From NCBI GenBank assembly GCA_023213315.1, contig JAKCPI010006239.1, positions 149,501 to 213,500 of the forward strand: DNA of 64,000 nt. Reading direction: 5' to 3'. Source of the DNA: Euborellia annulipes (lineage: Eukaryota; Arthropoda; Insecta; Dermaptera; Anisolabididae). Shown here piece after piece: positions 10,638 through 21,856 of this stretch (position 1 is its first letter; each line of letters starts with the position of its first letter). The notes beneath the pieces are model-generated. The model was not told where the DNA came from. It saw only the letters and a program-made list of their open reading frames with translations, and made no database searches. The position numbers and the translations under genes are program-made.

Positions 10638-12362
10638 ATGGTAAGATCTTCCTATCTTTCATAAGTTCAAGAGATTATTTAAAAAAAAAGCTAAAAACGA
10701 ACAAGGTTAAGTGGGCATATTAATTTTAATCAAAATCATTTGTTCGAATTTTGAGAATATTGAAAAAAAATATGCCGGCACGAAGAAATCTGGTATATTA
10801 CACAACTTTCGATTATCGAAGGCAAGTCGAAGTTGAGTAATGGTTAGTGTTACCCTTCGCAAGGGGGAGAGGTCTGTCAAGTAAAAATGAAATAGAAATA
10901 GAAGGAAATCCGGTGAGGACCCAAGAACGTTTCTTGCCTTTCTTTTTTTAATCTGAGCAAGGTCGTTCTCGCCCTTCACGACCTTAATCCATTCATTCAT
11001 TTATTAGGAGAAATTTCATCAACTCTAGCGTGAAAAATAACAAAGGCGTGGGTGAAAAATGGACTCAAATGGCAGTGACATTTCAAATTGAAAACAAGTC
11101 GATCGGACTAACCCGAGCAACTACTGAGGATACGATAAATTTAAATTTCTCAGAGATATTTGATTAAAAATATATATATGGGGACGTTCTGATTTTAATA
11201 ATTTTTTTACTTTTTAAATACGTATATCTATGTGCCAACAAGAAAACTTAAAATACTTAGAATACTTTCTCTCTATATATTTCATATATAGGGTAAGAGA
11301 AAGTAGCTATGAATAAGAAGAACGAGAATGTTTTGCAGCCTGGATGTTTATTTATTTTAATAATTATGTTAATTAACATTAATTTACAGTTTCAATTTTG
11401 CTTTTTGTTTCCTGAATATTCTTTTAGTTCTTTCACTTTTTATAAATTTTTTTTTTAATTCACATGAAAGCCAAAATAAAGTTTGCACCTTTGTCCTATC
11501 TCTACTTGAGAAGTTGATCGAACTTATAAATATTCTTGTTTATAAACACTTTCTAAGTACCGGTATATCTTTGAAAGAATTTTCTTTTTAAGTACCCTAA
11601 GCTGATGCTCGGACAAGAGAATAATTTAATGTGTTGGTAGAAAGTGAAGACACGAAAGTGGACACCGTTTAAAAGTTAATTTATGATCGAGACCAATTGA
11701 TTCGTTTCTTTATTTCTACTGTAATTCAATGCTGCCATTTCAATTAAATGCTAAATTAATAAGAGATTATTTTCAATTTTATTATCTAATATTAATAAAA
11801 ATAAATAAAGCGAATAAAATTAATAATAATAAATTGAACATTATTACATTATTATTATTACACAGGGACATGAGAGCATTGCGTGTTCCAAGTGCGCGTT
11901 CATGTTTGGCTTCAAGCTCATTGTCTTGATTCAATCAACAAAAAAAAAAAAAAAAACGATTCCTCACCAGCCGAACAAGTTAAATTTGAAATAATTTAAA
12001 AAATACATAATAACGATTTGTGTAAAAATTCCTTCAGTGTGCGTGCGGGGGCGGGGCAGCAACCAAGGCAGAATTCTACAAATGGAGGAGGAGGAATCTG
12101 CACTGATTTTGCTGAATCAAGAAGGGCACAACGAACCCCTAAAGAAGGGGGACTGCCCTTGCGCCCTACCTAAATACGCCACTGAATTGAGGAGCGAGCA
12201 TTTGAAGTTTGGTTGCCTAACAGACGAATTGAAGGCGCTTGAAAATTCCAAGTAAATTTGCATTTATTAATGCCATATTCTAACAAATGCCCTAGTGAAG
12301 TCGTTTTGGAGCACTGAATTTAATATCAAATAAATATGAGCATTTTTACATTCTCCTGGAAT
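10638..12362. other. AT-rich spacer with repeat fragments
   Basis: Contains partial relatives of the hairpin-ended family at about 10720-10870, its isolated 3' hairpin at 11262-11307 (ACTTTCTCTCTATATATTTC ... GTAAGAGAAAGTA), and a GC-rich block at 12036-12255. That block includes a hAT-like end (CCTACCTAAATACGCCACTG, 12165-12184), so its 72-codon open frame is probably TE-derived. Confidence 0.45.
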
Positions 12363-13234
12363 ATATAGAGAAAGTATTGCGATCATGTCAAAAATTCGAT
12401 GTCCAGATTTTGATGGATATACATGTTTTGAGGTCCCCTGAGTCCAAAAAAGCGGGTCCCGCAAATTGGTCTGTGTGTGGAGATTTTTAAGCATGAAGGA
12501 AATGAGCTACCAGGTTGAAATTTGATTTTTAAGTTAGGCACCTCCCTAAGCCGTGAAAATAAAAATCGGCCAAAAAGTACTAGTACTTTACTGATGTCCT
12601 TTTTCAGTTTTTTTTTCGGTTTTCTCAAAATTCGATCCAACAATTTTGTTTATAATGAAATTCATAAATCAAATATTTTTTTAGATGCTCTTTAAAATGT
12701 ATATTCTAATTTTTCCCTTGAAATCTTTTACTCTTGTACTTCGTAGGAAAGATAGGAGAAATGGTTGCCATGGTAACAGAATATAAATCTTTTTCTTTTT
12801 AGATTAAAATTCATATAAATCAAATATTTTTTAGATGCTCTTAAAAATTATATCAATAAAACTTTTGGTGAAAATTGTTTGAAATACACTTTACTGATGT
12901 AGTATTTCGGATTTTTTAAATTCACTTTCGGGCTCTTCCTTCCATAGAGCCAATATTAAATCCCTATGAGCATTTGCATGTTAATTTCGATTCAAAAGAG
13001 GGTCGGGTCTCCTTTGGAACCTTTTACACATTTGAAAAAAAATTTTCAATTCCTATGAAATTTTCTATTTTGAAATGAGAGTTTGGAACTAAGGTTGCTA
13101 TGGGACTAAATATACTGGTACCAGGTATATCGACACACAAAAATCTTGTGAGAAAAGCAGTACACAACTTTCTATTACCGAAGGGTAAGAGAAAGTTGTG
13201 TGCTTTGCGACCAGACACACCAGATTTTTTTACA
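12363..13234 (-). repeat. Hairpin-ended repeat family, near full-length copy (inverted)
   Basis: Read on the - strand it runs from the ATCTGGTGTG hairpin (about 13135-13234, with CTTTCTATTACCGAAGGGTA at its apex) through all conserved blocks. It ends at GCAATACTTTCTCTATATATT, although most of the 3' hairpin is eroded. Confidence 0.75.
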
Positions 13235-14558
13235 GATAAAGTTATATCAGGCAATCATAAGAACAAAAGCCATTCTCAAATCCTGAGGTTGGAGCGAAAG
13301 GACGAGCAAAAAGCCAGAATGCTAGTCTTAGTTCGTATAACTCGCAATTCACGTACTTTCAAGGTCGGAGTCCCTGGGTAATATTTATTTCATATGCCGA
13401 TTACTACTTGGGAGAAAGGCAAGAGTATAAATAATATTTAAAATTAATAAATATGATGATTGGTTGATATAAAAAATATTACTTTAGCGCATAGGCCTGT
13501 TAAAAAATTAATCTATAAATCTTTGATCTTCATTACATTTTTCTAATAATTTATGGACGAAGAGTCCTTTCGAAATATTTGGAAATTAACCAGTATAATA
13601 ATAAAAATAAAAAACCTAGTTTAATGTATTATTTTTCTTAATTAATTTTATTTTTATTATATAACAATTTATAATGTTAGATAAATTATAATGTGGTTTT
13701 AATTAAACCTGGGCTGAGGTTGGGTGGAGTTGCAATTTATGGGACATAAATATATCCTTTTAAAATTTTAAAAAGATGGAACTTCACTATAAAAAAAGAT
13801 CACGGAACAAAAATCAAGGCCAAAAAATGGCCAGAGGCTATTCTTAGTAGTCGTGGGAAAAGAAAAGACCTTGCCAACTGATCACAACGTATAAGATACC
13901 CATTATACTTTCTTCAGTTATTTGTTCCAGTAACGTAATTTAGATAGAGAGTAAATATAGAAGAGAATTAAATTTTACAGAACAGGCTGAAGGTCACAGT
14001 CTGAAATTAACATTACTAATTTCTAATTACCTAATCCTAATTACCCCCTTTACCCCCCCCCCCCGTGTATCCGCCCTTGGTAGGAATGGATTCAGAAAAG
14101 AAGATCAAAGATCAGAGATTGCGCACATTGAAACGGCACGTCTCTTGAATCAGAGGCGGATCCAAGAGGATAGAGTTTTTACTATTACTAAATTTTTCAG
14201 AATGGAAAAATCACTATTTGATTAAAATAAATAAATATACCAGTTAAAAGTTTTGACATATAATCACGGAAAAAATGCACTAAATTAGAGATGAAGGACA
14301 TTTTGAGTGAAATTTCTGCCAACGTTTGGGCCGTTTTTTCCAGCCTTCTTCAGGACAGATGTTGAGTTTGGCATCTTCTGGCTTGATGTGACGGTGAACA
14401 ATCGCCAGCCAACTTAACTCCAAGTGGAGAGTAAAGTAAAATAAATTTTTAAAAAGTGCGGCCATAAATGGGAGCAAACTGTTATGAGGGGGGAGGGGAA
14501 GGGGATTAGAAGAAATATGTCTTAGCTCGAGCATATCGTGATTCTCATTAGATGTAAG
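13235..14558. other. Spacer with no gene; isolated hAT-type ends
   Basis: A right end (CGTGTATCCGCCCTTGG, about 14063-14080) and a left end (CAGAGGCGGATCCAAGAGG, about 14152) resemble the termini of the element at 9963 but lack partners. 14280-14534 is somewhat less AT-rich with an open - strand frame. I see no recognisable protein there. Confidence 0.4.
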
Positions 14559-14626
14559 CAGGGGCGCCGGAACGAATTTGAATCAGGGGGGGGGGCAACC
14601 TCTTCCTATATGGAGATGATATGATT

Positions 14627-14892
14627 GCCCTCGGGGCTTGGTGTAGGGGTTAGAGTGCTAACCTCGTATACCGAACGTCGCGGGTTCGGACCCCAGGCAG
14701 TCCGATGATTTTATTTAAGGCATTTGGATACCAAATGGCTTAAATAAGAATGCCTGGACCCCAAATAATATATATTCATAACTGTTATCGTCAAAGTCTT
14801 AAATGGCCTAAGCCGAAAAGACTGTATGAATGTGTGGGTGCATGTGAGTGTGAATGAGAAAAAAAGTGTGAATGTTAAAAAAAAAAAAAAAA
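14627..14892 (+). repeat. tRNA-derived SINE inserted in the hAT 3' flank
   Basis: tRNA-like head GGGGCTTGGTGTAGGGGTTA (box A region) and CGGGTTCGGACCCC (box B), then a body with TTTGGATACCAAATGGC and GTCAAAGTCTTAAATGGCC, then a GTGTGAATG-rich tail and poly-A. Imperfect flanking direct repeats TGATATGATTG and TGATGTGATTG are visible. A second, interrupted copy of this family lies at 17858-18505. Confidence 0.75.
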
Positions 14893-15039
14893 GTGATGTG
14901 ATTGAAAGGGAAAGAATATAAAAAAAAAAGGTTTAATAAGAGTAATAATAATTAAAAAGAAACATTTGCTTGAATACAATTTTTATTTATATAAATATAT
15001 ATATATATCAATAATAATATTATTTATAAATCATGGAAA

Positions 15040-17215
15040 TTATTTTTTAATTTTGCCAAAATGTTGAATTCTAAAGTCATTACTATTTATAAATGTAGCC
15101 ATGATATTTTGGATATCTATTTCATCTACGATTTCTGGATATGTATTTATTATGCATACATGATTTAATCGTTCTTGCGTCATTGTTGAGCGAAGATATG
15201 TTTTTATTCTTCTTAACATAGAAAATGAGCGCTCAGCGGTTGCTGATGTGGCCGGGATCACTAAAAGTAGTTTTAGAATATTTCTCAGGTTAGGAAATAA
15301 TTTTTTTGATTCTTGATTAAGATTTTTGTATTTTATTACAAAATCATTCAAGCATTTAGCTTGAGGAATTAATTCCCTAAAGAAATCAAATTCTCTTTTG
15401 ACCTTTTCTTCTACAAACTCATATTCTTTTAAAATATCTATAACAGATTGGTCCCAAAAACGGGTTTCTAAAATAACAATTTTTTCGATTTGTAGATATT
15501 TTAAAAACCCCGGTTGGGAGAATCTTAATTCAATCTCGTTGATTATCCCATCAATAACTTCATAGAAAGTTTTTCTAAAATATTCTTCTATTGACGTGAA
15601 CTTGTGTTCAGACTCGTTAGGTTTATATAGAAATTTTTTAGGAATCTCTCGCTTTCTCGGTAACGAGGGCTCCTCAAGATTCATTTCTTTTATTTTTTCT
15701 TTACATCCTTCCACATTTCATTAAAAAATTGTTCTGAGCGTTTTTTTTTTAAAGATTCTAAAACTAACTCAACAGCTTCCTTTGCCCCAGCTACAGTTTG
15801 CGTTTCACTTTGAAGAACATTGCTCAATTGATCAGTTAAAGAAAACATTAGATAACTAAGTCTAATTCCAAAGTATATAGAACCCTTTGATAATTGATCA
15901 TAAAGTCCCCTGGCTTTGGACCCTATATCATCATTACAAGATGCTAATGAAAATAGAAAGTCCAAAACAGCAGGGTAAGTATTGATAACCCCTGACAATG
16001 AAGTATGTCTGATGGTCCAACGGGTTGGGCATAATGGCCGAGGGCCAGTTTTCTCTATTCCATGAGCCTTAGCAATCTCATGAAAATTATGTGATCGTTT
16101 TGGTGATTCTTTGACAATAACTCCTATGTCGTTTACCCATTGAAGGCAATCACGTATTAAAGGAATTCTTTTTGAAGAATCCTGCACAGCCAAATTTAGA
16201 GAATGAGCTGAACAATGAATAAATAAAGCCATTGGTTGATCTGCCAACACTCTTGATTTGACACCGTTTTTTATTCCGGTCATATTTGATCCTCCGTCAT
16301 AGCATTGTCCTCGCAAGAGATCCATACTTAAATCAAAACGAATAAGCATGTCTTTTATAATATTATACAATGATTCCCCAGTCATAGAGTGAGTGTCATA
16401 GAGACCAAGAAAAAACTCATCAATTTCAAGAGTATCTTCATCTACAGATCTGATCGATATAGAAACTTGTTCTTTTCCCTGTACATCATTGGTTTCATCA
16501 ACAATGAGAGAATATTCTCCTCTTTTTTTTTATTATTTTAATAATTTTACGCAAAATATCATGGGAAATAATTCTCAATATTTCATTCTGAATATCTGAA
16601 GAATTATATGATTTTTTGTGTTTTAAAAATAATTTTAATTCTGGAATGTCATTTTCCCTGAGACGTAATAATTGAATGAAATTTCCTTCATTAATATCAT
16701 GTGCTCTAAATGCAATTCCCTGACGAGCTAAATATAATGCTGAGGTTATTATTGTTTTTAGAGCGATTTGATTTTGTATTTGAACAGATAATGTTTGTTC
16801 AGATAATAAGGAAATAATTGGAGTATTTTTCTTCAGTGCTTCTAATTTTATAAATGATTCTTTGTGAAAAGCAGATTTTTCGTGACTTTTTAATTTTATG
16901 ATAATTTTTTTCCAGTTTTTATACCCATCAATCACTAAGTTTGTTTCATGATTTTTTTCACATTTTACTAATTTTTTTCTAGCGCTTGGACACATATGAA
17001 ACAAAAAATACTTTTAGTCATTGAGTCAAAATGAAGCCAAGGGTATGTTGTGAACCACTCATTCTGAAAATTATGATTACGTCCAGATTGGGTCCATGGA
17101 GGAATATCCAAAGGTTGATACGGTTCGTTTAAAGAGCATATCTTTTCGTGTGTGTTTTTAGTAAAAGCAAAAGAAACACTCTTTACAGGAGCAGATGGAT
17201 CATCGGCGATGTTTT
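15040..17215 (-). CDS. hAT transposase (TTF zinc finger / DUF4371 / hAT dimerisation), exon 3, with three 1-nt frameshifts
   Basis: Catalyses cut-and-paste transposition in the nucleus. In order on the - strand: a TTF-type zinc-finger region with WFTTYPWLHFD and FCFICVQ (about 17000-17060); a DUF4371-like region with YKNWKKIIIKLKSHEKSAFH and LARQGIAFRAHDINEGNFIQ; IVDET, carrying the first catalytic Asp; GQCYDGGSNMTG with the second Asp and HCSAHSLNL; CPTRWTIRH; and the C-terminal dimerisation block LLLVIPATSATAERSFSMLR followed by RIKTYLRSTMTQERLN. Domain order and content match the ZMYM1-like class of hAT transposases. The exon starts after TTTATTTAACAG at 17216. Frames change near 16975 (one A short), about 16520 (one A too many) and about 15695 (one A short), every time in an A homopolymer. 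There are no other stops, so these are either very recent lesions or consensus errors. Confidence 0.9.
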
Positions 17216-17754
17216 CTGTTAAATAAATGAATAAATTATTTAATTGAATTTCCGATCTCTGAGCAAGGCAACAAAACAATAAACAAGCATAATGACTCAT
17301 TTTTTGAAATTATTATATTAATACCTATGGTGTTTGTGGAAGAAATGTTACTGCTGGTACTAGGGCGATGCTCATGGCAGTGGCGTAACCAGGGGGGGGC
17401 GAGGGGGGGCTCGAGCCCCCCCGCCCCAGGCGCATCGAGCCCTTGGCGCCCCCCGAAACCGGCATAGGCGCCCTACGGCCTCTAAAATATAGCCCAGCGT
17501 ATGTGATTTTATCATATTCTTTTCATCGATTGTCTTAAAAAATTGATAGTTTTCTTTTAAAATTATATTACAACTTGAATTCTACTATTTTAAATGAATT
17601 TAATTCCAAAAATAATAAATAACGTATGTAGAGGCTTTATAATTAAAATTTTTTTTATTTTGCAATATATAAGCCTTAATTTGATGTTTTAGGGCTGTGG
17701 AGATTTACTCAGGATTCGTATAAGCCTTAATATTTAATTTTTGAAATTCAAAAC

Positions 17755-17875
17755 TTTTTTAAGCATGAAGGAATTGAGCTATGAGACTGAAATGTTATAT
17801 TTAAGTTAAACACCCCCGGAACCGTGAAAATAAGCTTTTAATCAAAATCGGACAAAATCGGCCTCTAATCGGGGG
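17755..17875 (-). repeat. Hairpin-ended repeat family fragment inside the nested hAT
   Basis: TTTTAAGCATGAAGGAATTG, GAGCTATGAGACTGAAATG and AAGTTAAACACCCCCGGAACC match the middle blocks of the dispersed family. Both ends are missing. Confidence 0.6.
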
Positions 17876-18505
17876 TTCGATTCCCCGGCAGTCTGATGAT
17901 TTTATTTAAGCCATTTGGATACCAAATTTCAAAGTCAAAGTCTTATATGGCCAGGGCCGCAGACAGGGGGGGGCAGGGGGGGCTATATCCCCGGGGCCCG
18001 GGCCCTCCGAGGGGGCCCGGGCCCATTGCGCTCCCACCTTAAAATTCTAATAAAAAGTAATTTTCATGGTTAAAATTTCAATTAAAAAAAATCATTTTCT
18101 TGAAATTTTTTTCTTCAGGGGCCCGGGCCCTTTGAGCTCAAATCTTAAAATTTCAACTAAAAAAATCATTTTCTTGAAATTTTTTTCTTCAGGGACTCAG
18201 GATAGCTAAAAAAGCAGATTTCAGTGGCTAATTTTCAAAAAATTTTCCATACCCCCAGATTCTCCCGGAAATCCTCTGAGATCCGTATAATTATTTCAAA
18301 AGTTGTGTCAAAAACTGTCTAAAAAATTGTTGGCATGAAGGCCACAATAGCCTTTTACATGCTGAAGGGGGGGCGTATTAGTAAGTAGCCCCGGGGCCCG
18401 CCAAGTCTGTCTGCGGCCCTGTATATGGCCTAAGTTGCCGAAAAGACTGTGTGCATGTGTGTGTCAGTGTGAATGGGAAAAAAGTGTGTGTTAAAAAAAA
18501 AATGG
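17858..18505 (+). repeat. tRNA-derived SINE, interrupted by a MITE
   Basis: 17858-17951 (GGGGGTTCGATTCCCCGGCAG ... GTCAAAGTCTTATATGGC) and 18430-18505 (CTAAGTTGCCGAAAAGACTG, GTGTG-rich tail, poly-A) are the two halves of the SINE seen intact at 14627-14892. The break coincides with the MITE at 17952-18421. The 5' part of the head is lost. Confidence 0.75.
17952..18421. mobile_element. hAT-like MITE (CAGGGCCGCAGACAG family), TSD TATATGGC
   Basis: TIRs CAGGGCCGCAGACAG and CTGTCTGCGGCCCTG, with perfect 8-bp duplications TATATGGC (17944-17951 and 18422-18429). The interior is non-coding and contains GGGCCCGGGCCC-type palindromic blocks. Related copies lie at 32587-33110 and 40740-41262. Confidence 0.9.
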
Positions 18506-19231
18506 GGATTGACTTCCCCGAGACTTTCTCCTATGTTCTTTTGGAATTACGTCTGGGTGTGTGTGTGAACACGATTGCTTAAAAACCAAAGCAGCTAGAT
18601 CGATGAAATTTGGTATATGCCCCTTACACTAAAATTGTAGATTTCTATCAACTTTTGGAGTAAATACGTCACTTGGAAGTAGTACTTTTCCTAATAAGTT
18701 TTTTCAGAAATTTCGAAATTTTCAATTTTTTTGTTATATTATGATAAAATACTCAATTTTAAAAAGTTTTTATTCTTTGATATTTTTCCGAAAACTGAAT
18801 AGTTTTTGAAATAATCACAGAAGAAAACGACATTTTTCGTAAAAGCAAAGAAAAATCAAAACAAAATCATACAAGTGTCATTAAAAAACATGTAAATATA
18901 AACAAATACATTTGTTTCACAAATTCGCTGAGGAAATCACAGGATGGAAAAAATTTGCCCGCCGAAGGCGAGCAAGGGGGTCCAGGGGGCGGAGCCCCCT
19001 GGAAAATTGGCGCCCTAGCTGAGCTTCGCCCCCCCCGCCCTCAAAGGCTGGTTACGCCGCTGGCTCATGGTGCAAAGGACTACCCGTGCTAATGCTTCCT
19101 TTTTCTAAAGAGCCTACGAAAGAACCAGATATAATAAGAAATTTTCATTTTTTTATTAAATTTTTAGCGTACGTATATTTTTGGCGAAGAAAAATAAGTT
19201 TTTAAGAGTAGGCCTACGGCCATTCTTACCT

Positions 19232-19274
19232 GTTTCTTTTTTAAAATAATCATCAATAAATCGACGTTTCATTT
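19232..19274 (-). CDS. hAT transposase exon 1 (start codon exon)
   Basis: ATG at 19274-19272 opens MKRRFIDDYFKKETG. The short basic/aromatic start followed by the KK motif is common at the N-terminus of ZMYM1/TTF-hAT transposases. It has 14 codons plus one nt up to a strong ACAG/GTAAG donor at 19232. The phase agrees with exon 2. This is inferred from splice signals and protein context, not from an open frame of significant length. Confidence 0.75.
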
Positions 19275-19743
19275 TTTTCTTCTTATAACTGTTAATCAAC
19301 TACACTAAATAGTCTGTAGTCCTTTATATTTAACTTTTACAAATATATAGTTTAACAATATGCAAATTATTTAATCAAAATTTTTTTTAGGCTATATAGT
19401 AGATTTGTTATTTACTATTTGAAGGAAATAAATATTTTTAATTTTCTTTATTTTAATTTTTTTTTTCCAAGGCATAAAGTCTCAAGTTTTCATGTTATCT
19501 AAATTTTATTATTTTAATTCCATATAAAATGTATTTAGAATTTAGAAATACAATAGGTCTATATAAAATAAAAAAAATTTCTTACTTTTTTAATTTTTTT
19601 TAAATTTAAATAAAAAAAATTTTAAAATATATCATTTTTAAAACTAAATGAAATAAAAGAAGAAATTTTGCCCCCCCCTGCCCCCCCTGTAGGATGCCAG
19701 GGGGGCAATGTACCCGTGCCCCCCCCCAGTTCCGGCGCCTATG

Positions 19744-20078
19744 GATGTAAGGTCTCGATTTTTAGATATGAAGCCCTTTTGGTTTGTGGATTTTAACTAT
19801 AGGTCTATATGACTAAAGATTATTGCATCATTCTTGGTGAACTGCCTGTCCCTCATAAAGATAAATTGGATATCGTTGTCGCCACGTTTTGCGGATCACT
19901 TCTCTTTCTAATGGCCAAATCGTGATTCCTTTCGCTCTCCTTAAAAGTCAAATACTGTTTCGGTCCTTCGAGGCCATCATCATCAACATCTCTTGTCATG
20001 ACGGGTCAGCGCGTGATTTCACTTCCACGAAAGCCATCGCTCGCCAATTCTTTAAATTTTACGTCTATTTAAGTTAAT
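19744..20078. other. Spacer, no gene supported
   Basis: Follows the right TSD of the 5.2 kb hAT. The short open frame at 19889-20077 shows no domain or splice context. Confidence 0.4.
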
Positions 20079-20202
20079 TTTTAACAAGACTGTGAGTGTT
20101 TTTTATTGATGAGGCCAAACATCCCATGGCCCCCGGGAATCGAACCCAGGATCTCCGCCTTTCCTAGGCATAGGCGTGCTATCCATTGCACCAGGCCACC
20201 GG
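20079..20202 (-). repeat. tRNA-derived SINE (CCGGTGGCCTGG family), inverted copy
   Basis: The reverse complement reads CCGGTGGCCTGGTGCAATGG (box A), GGGTTCGATTCCCGGGGGCC (box B), then GGGATGTTTGGCCTCATCAA and a tail ending CTTGTTAAAAA. Nearly identical to 20494-20618 in opposite orientation. The anticodon loop region is too long (about 11 nt) for a normal tRNA, so I call a SINE rather than a tRNA gene. Confidence 0.75.
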
Positions 20203-20408
20203 ACCCTCGACCTGCACCAATAACTCACTTCCCCTTATATGCAGTTAGTCTTGCAAGTCACTAACTAGTAACGAAAACGTGAAAAACTTTAAAGAAATAT
20301 TTTCCACCTATGCGCCGCTTGGTTAACCAGTAGAGGGACAGATATCTGGATCTGCTCTAACACACTACTGTAAGCAGCAAAGCCCAGAGGGCAGCGGGGT
20401 TAAGTTAT

Positions 20409-20704
20409 AGCTAAATATTTTTCGAGATCTATTATTTGAATAAGATAATAGTATTCAAAATACCTCGATTCGGACTTAACTAGTCATAGATATCCGGTGG
20501 CCTGGTGCAATGGATAGCACGCCTATGCCTAGGAAAGGCGGAGATCCTGGGTTCGATTCCCGGGGGCCATGGGATGTTTGGCCTCATCAATAAAAAACAC
20601 TCACATGTCTTGTTAAATATATCTATGACTAGTTAAGTCCGAATCGAGGTATTTTGAATACTATTATCTTATTCAAATATATAGATCTCGAAAAATATTT
20701 AGCT
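20409..20704. repeat. Foldback element with 85-bp arms, split by a SINE
   Basis: Left arm 20409-20493 (AGCTAAATATTTTTCGAGAT ... CTAGTCATAGATAT) and right arm 20619-20704 are near-perfect reverse complements. The only interior sequence is the 125-bp SINE at 20494-20618, so before that insertion the locus was an almost loopless palindrome. Confidence 0.85.
20494..20618 (+). repeat. tRNA-derived SINE (CCGGTGGCCTGG family) at a palindrome centre
   Basis: Starts CCGGTGGCCTGGTGCAATGG and carries GATCCTGGGTTCGATTCCCG (box B). It ends in CACTCACATGTCTTGTTAAAT. Same family as 20079-20202; a degraded relative lies at about 48980-49070. Confidence 0.78.
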
Positions 20705-21856
20705 TAAACATTTTATTTCTTACATGTCCTTTTCATTGGCTAGACCTTTTTTAGAAAGTCTTTTTTTGTTTTAATCTTGTTACTCCTTTTCATAATTATT
20801 CTAAATAATCCTTCGCACATGGAACAATAAAAAAGTTAATCACAGTTAATGATTTTTAGACTTTATTGATCATCTATAATCAAATTTAATTTTTTCCGGG
20901 ACGTGAAGTAAACCGGCCGGGTCGCCGGGACTTTGTCTGAAAACTGGGACTGTCCCGGTCAAACCGGGACGTCTGGTAAGCATATTTATAAATCATTTTG
21001 AAATTTGTTCTTAAACAAGTTCTCATATTAATATGAATTTATTAAACATATTGAGCTCTCCCTCCCACCCACAAAAGTCTGCCAATAGAGAAACTCGTTG
21101 TGGAGATCTAATCTTTTTTCATTTCGATCGTTTTATTCATTGCTGTTTCACAAGAAGTCAGTCCGAAATTTCTCAAGTAATTTTAATAATTAAAAGTATA
21201 ATAAGAAGGACATGTTGAAAAACACAGTCGATGAGGTGAGAAAAAATATCGGATTTAAAAGGATATGGAGAATACTGGGAGTAGAAATAAAAATTTTAAG
21301 TACTTAGTACTGGGTACTGGAAGTATAAAAAAAATTTTCAAGTACTCGTTACTTAATACTTAAGTACTTTTGAAAAGTACTTGCAACAGCTCTGATCACA
21401 ATTTTCATTTCCGTAAAATGGAAGAATGTTAGAATTTAATAAAAATAAAAATTTTCGGGGTAATAAAGATTAAATGAACATGAATAAATATAAATGTACT
21501 AAACGCAAGGCGCGATTGTGTATATCTTGTGCCTGATATGGATATTAAAATAATCGACAATACTCCATCGCATCGCCATGTTTTTAATAGAAATTTTTTA
21601 ATTCCCCCCCCCCCCCCCCATGAGAAATTCTTGGCACCGGGCCTCGCTGGCCATTTAACCCAATCGAAAGAGAAAGGGCTGAAAAATAGCACACAACTAA
21701 CTACGATTAAAAGTTTTAATGAAAAAGTATTTTCTAGTTCGAGTGTGAGAAAGACGTGTTGATTTCGTGATATTATCAATGCTAGTTAATTAGAAGTAAT
21801 TCTTTATTATTTTTTAATTTAGAATCCAACAGAACGAAAACAAAAAAAAATTTATA
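20705..21856. other. AT-rich region, no gene
   Basis: Contains short runs of clustered AAGTACTT-like motifs (21297-21385) and a C14 homopolymer near 21605 with opposing open frames. Neither supports a protein. Confidence 0.4.

Larger units (their letters stand above)
17378..19062. mobile_element. hAT-type element (1685 bp) nested in transposase exon 2, TSD GCTCATGG
   Basis: Ends CAGTGGCGTAACC and GGTTACGCCGCTG are inverted repeats with one mismatch. GCTCATGG is duplicated exactly at 17370-17377 and 19063-19070. G-runs and C-runs lie just inside both ends (GCTCGAGCCCCCCCGCCCC near the left). It encodes no transposase. It is a mosaic: a fragment of the hairpin-ended family at 17755-17875, an interrupted SINE, and a block at about 18510-18960. 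Confidence 0.92.
17325..19113 (-). pseudogene. hAT transposase exon 2, split by a nested transposon
   Basis: The - strand acceptor TTTCGTAG lies before 19113 and the donor ATAG/GTATTA after 17325. Removing the nested element 17378-19062 and one copy of its 8-bp duplication leaves exactly 96 nt: 2 + 31 codons + 1. That fits phase 1 at both neighbouring junctions. The product is a Ser/Thr-rich linker (GSPLHHEHRPSTSSNISST) between the basic N-terminus and the zinc finger. The insertion would destroy the transposase. Confidence 0.8.
14559..19743 (-). mobile_element. Autonomous-type hAT transposon (5.2 kb) with TIRs and 8-bp TSD GATGTAAG
   Basis: The left end CAGGGGCGCCGGAAC and the reverse complement of the right end (CATAGGCGCCGGAAC) form 15-bp inverted repeats with two mismatches. 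The flanks carry the identical octamer GATGTAAG at 14551-14558 and 19744-19751, the hallmark 8-bp hAT duplication. G-runs lie directly inside both ends when each is read inward. The interior encodes a hAT transposase on the - strand (exons 19232-19274, 17325-19113 interrupted, 15040-17215). A SINE sits in its 3' flank (14627-14892) and a 1.7 kb element in exon 2. The copy is recent enough for a perfect TSD but cannot express an intact transposase as assembled. The short element at 5128-5523 is its non-autonomous partner. Confidence 0.93.

Noticed and set aside
12037..12255. 72-codon open frame in a GC-richer block
   Set aside because: Overlaps a hAT-type terminus (TAAATACGCCACTG) and shows no domain; probably transposon-derived.
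20494..20618. Functional tRNA gene
   Set aside because: A and B boxes are good, but the anticodon arm does not form a 7-nt loop and the sequence continues into a repeated tail with copies elsewhere; SINE is the better call.
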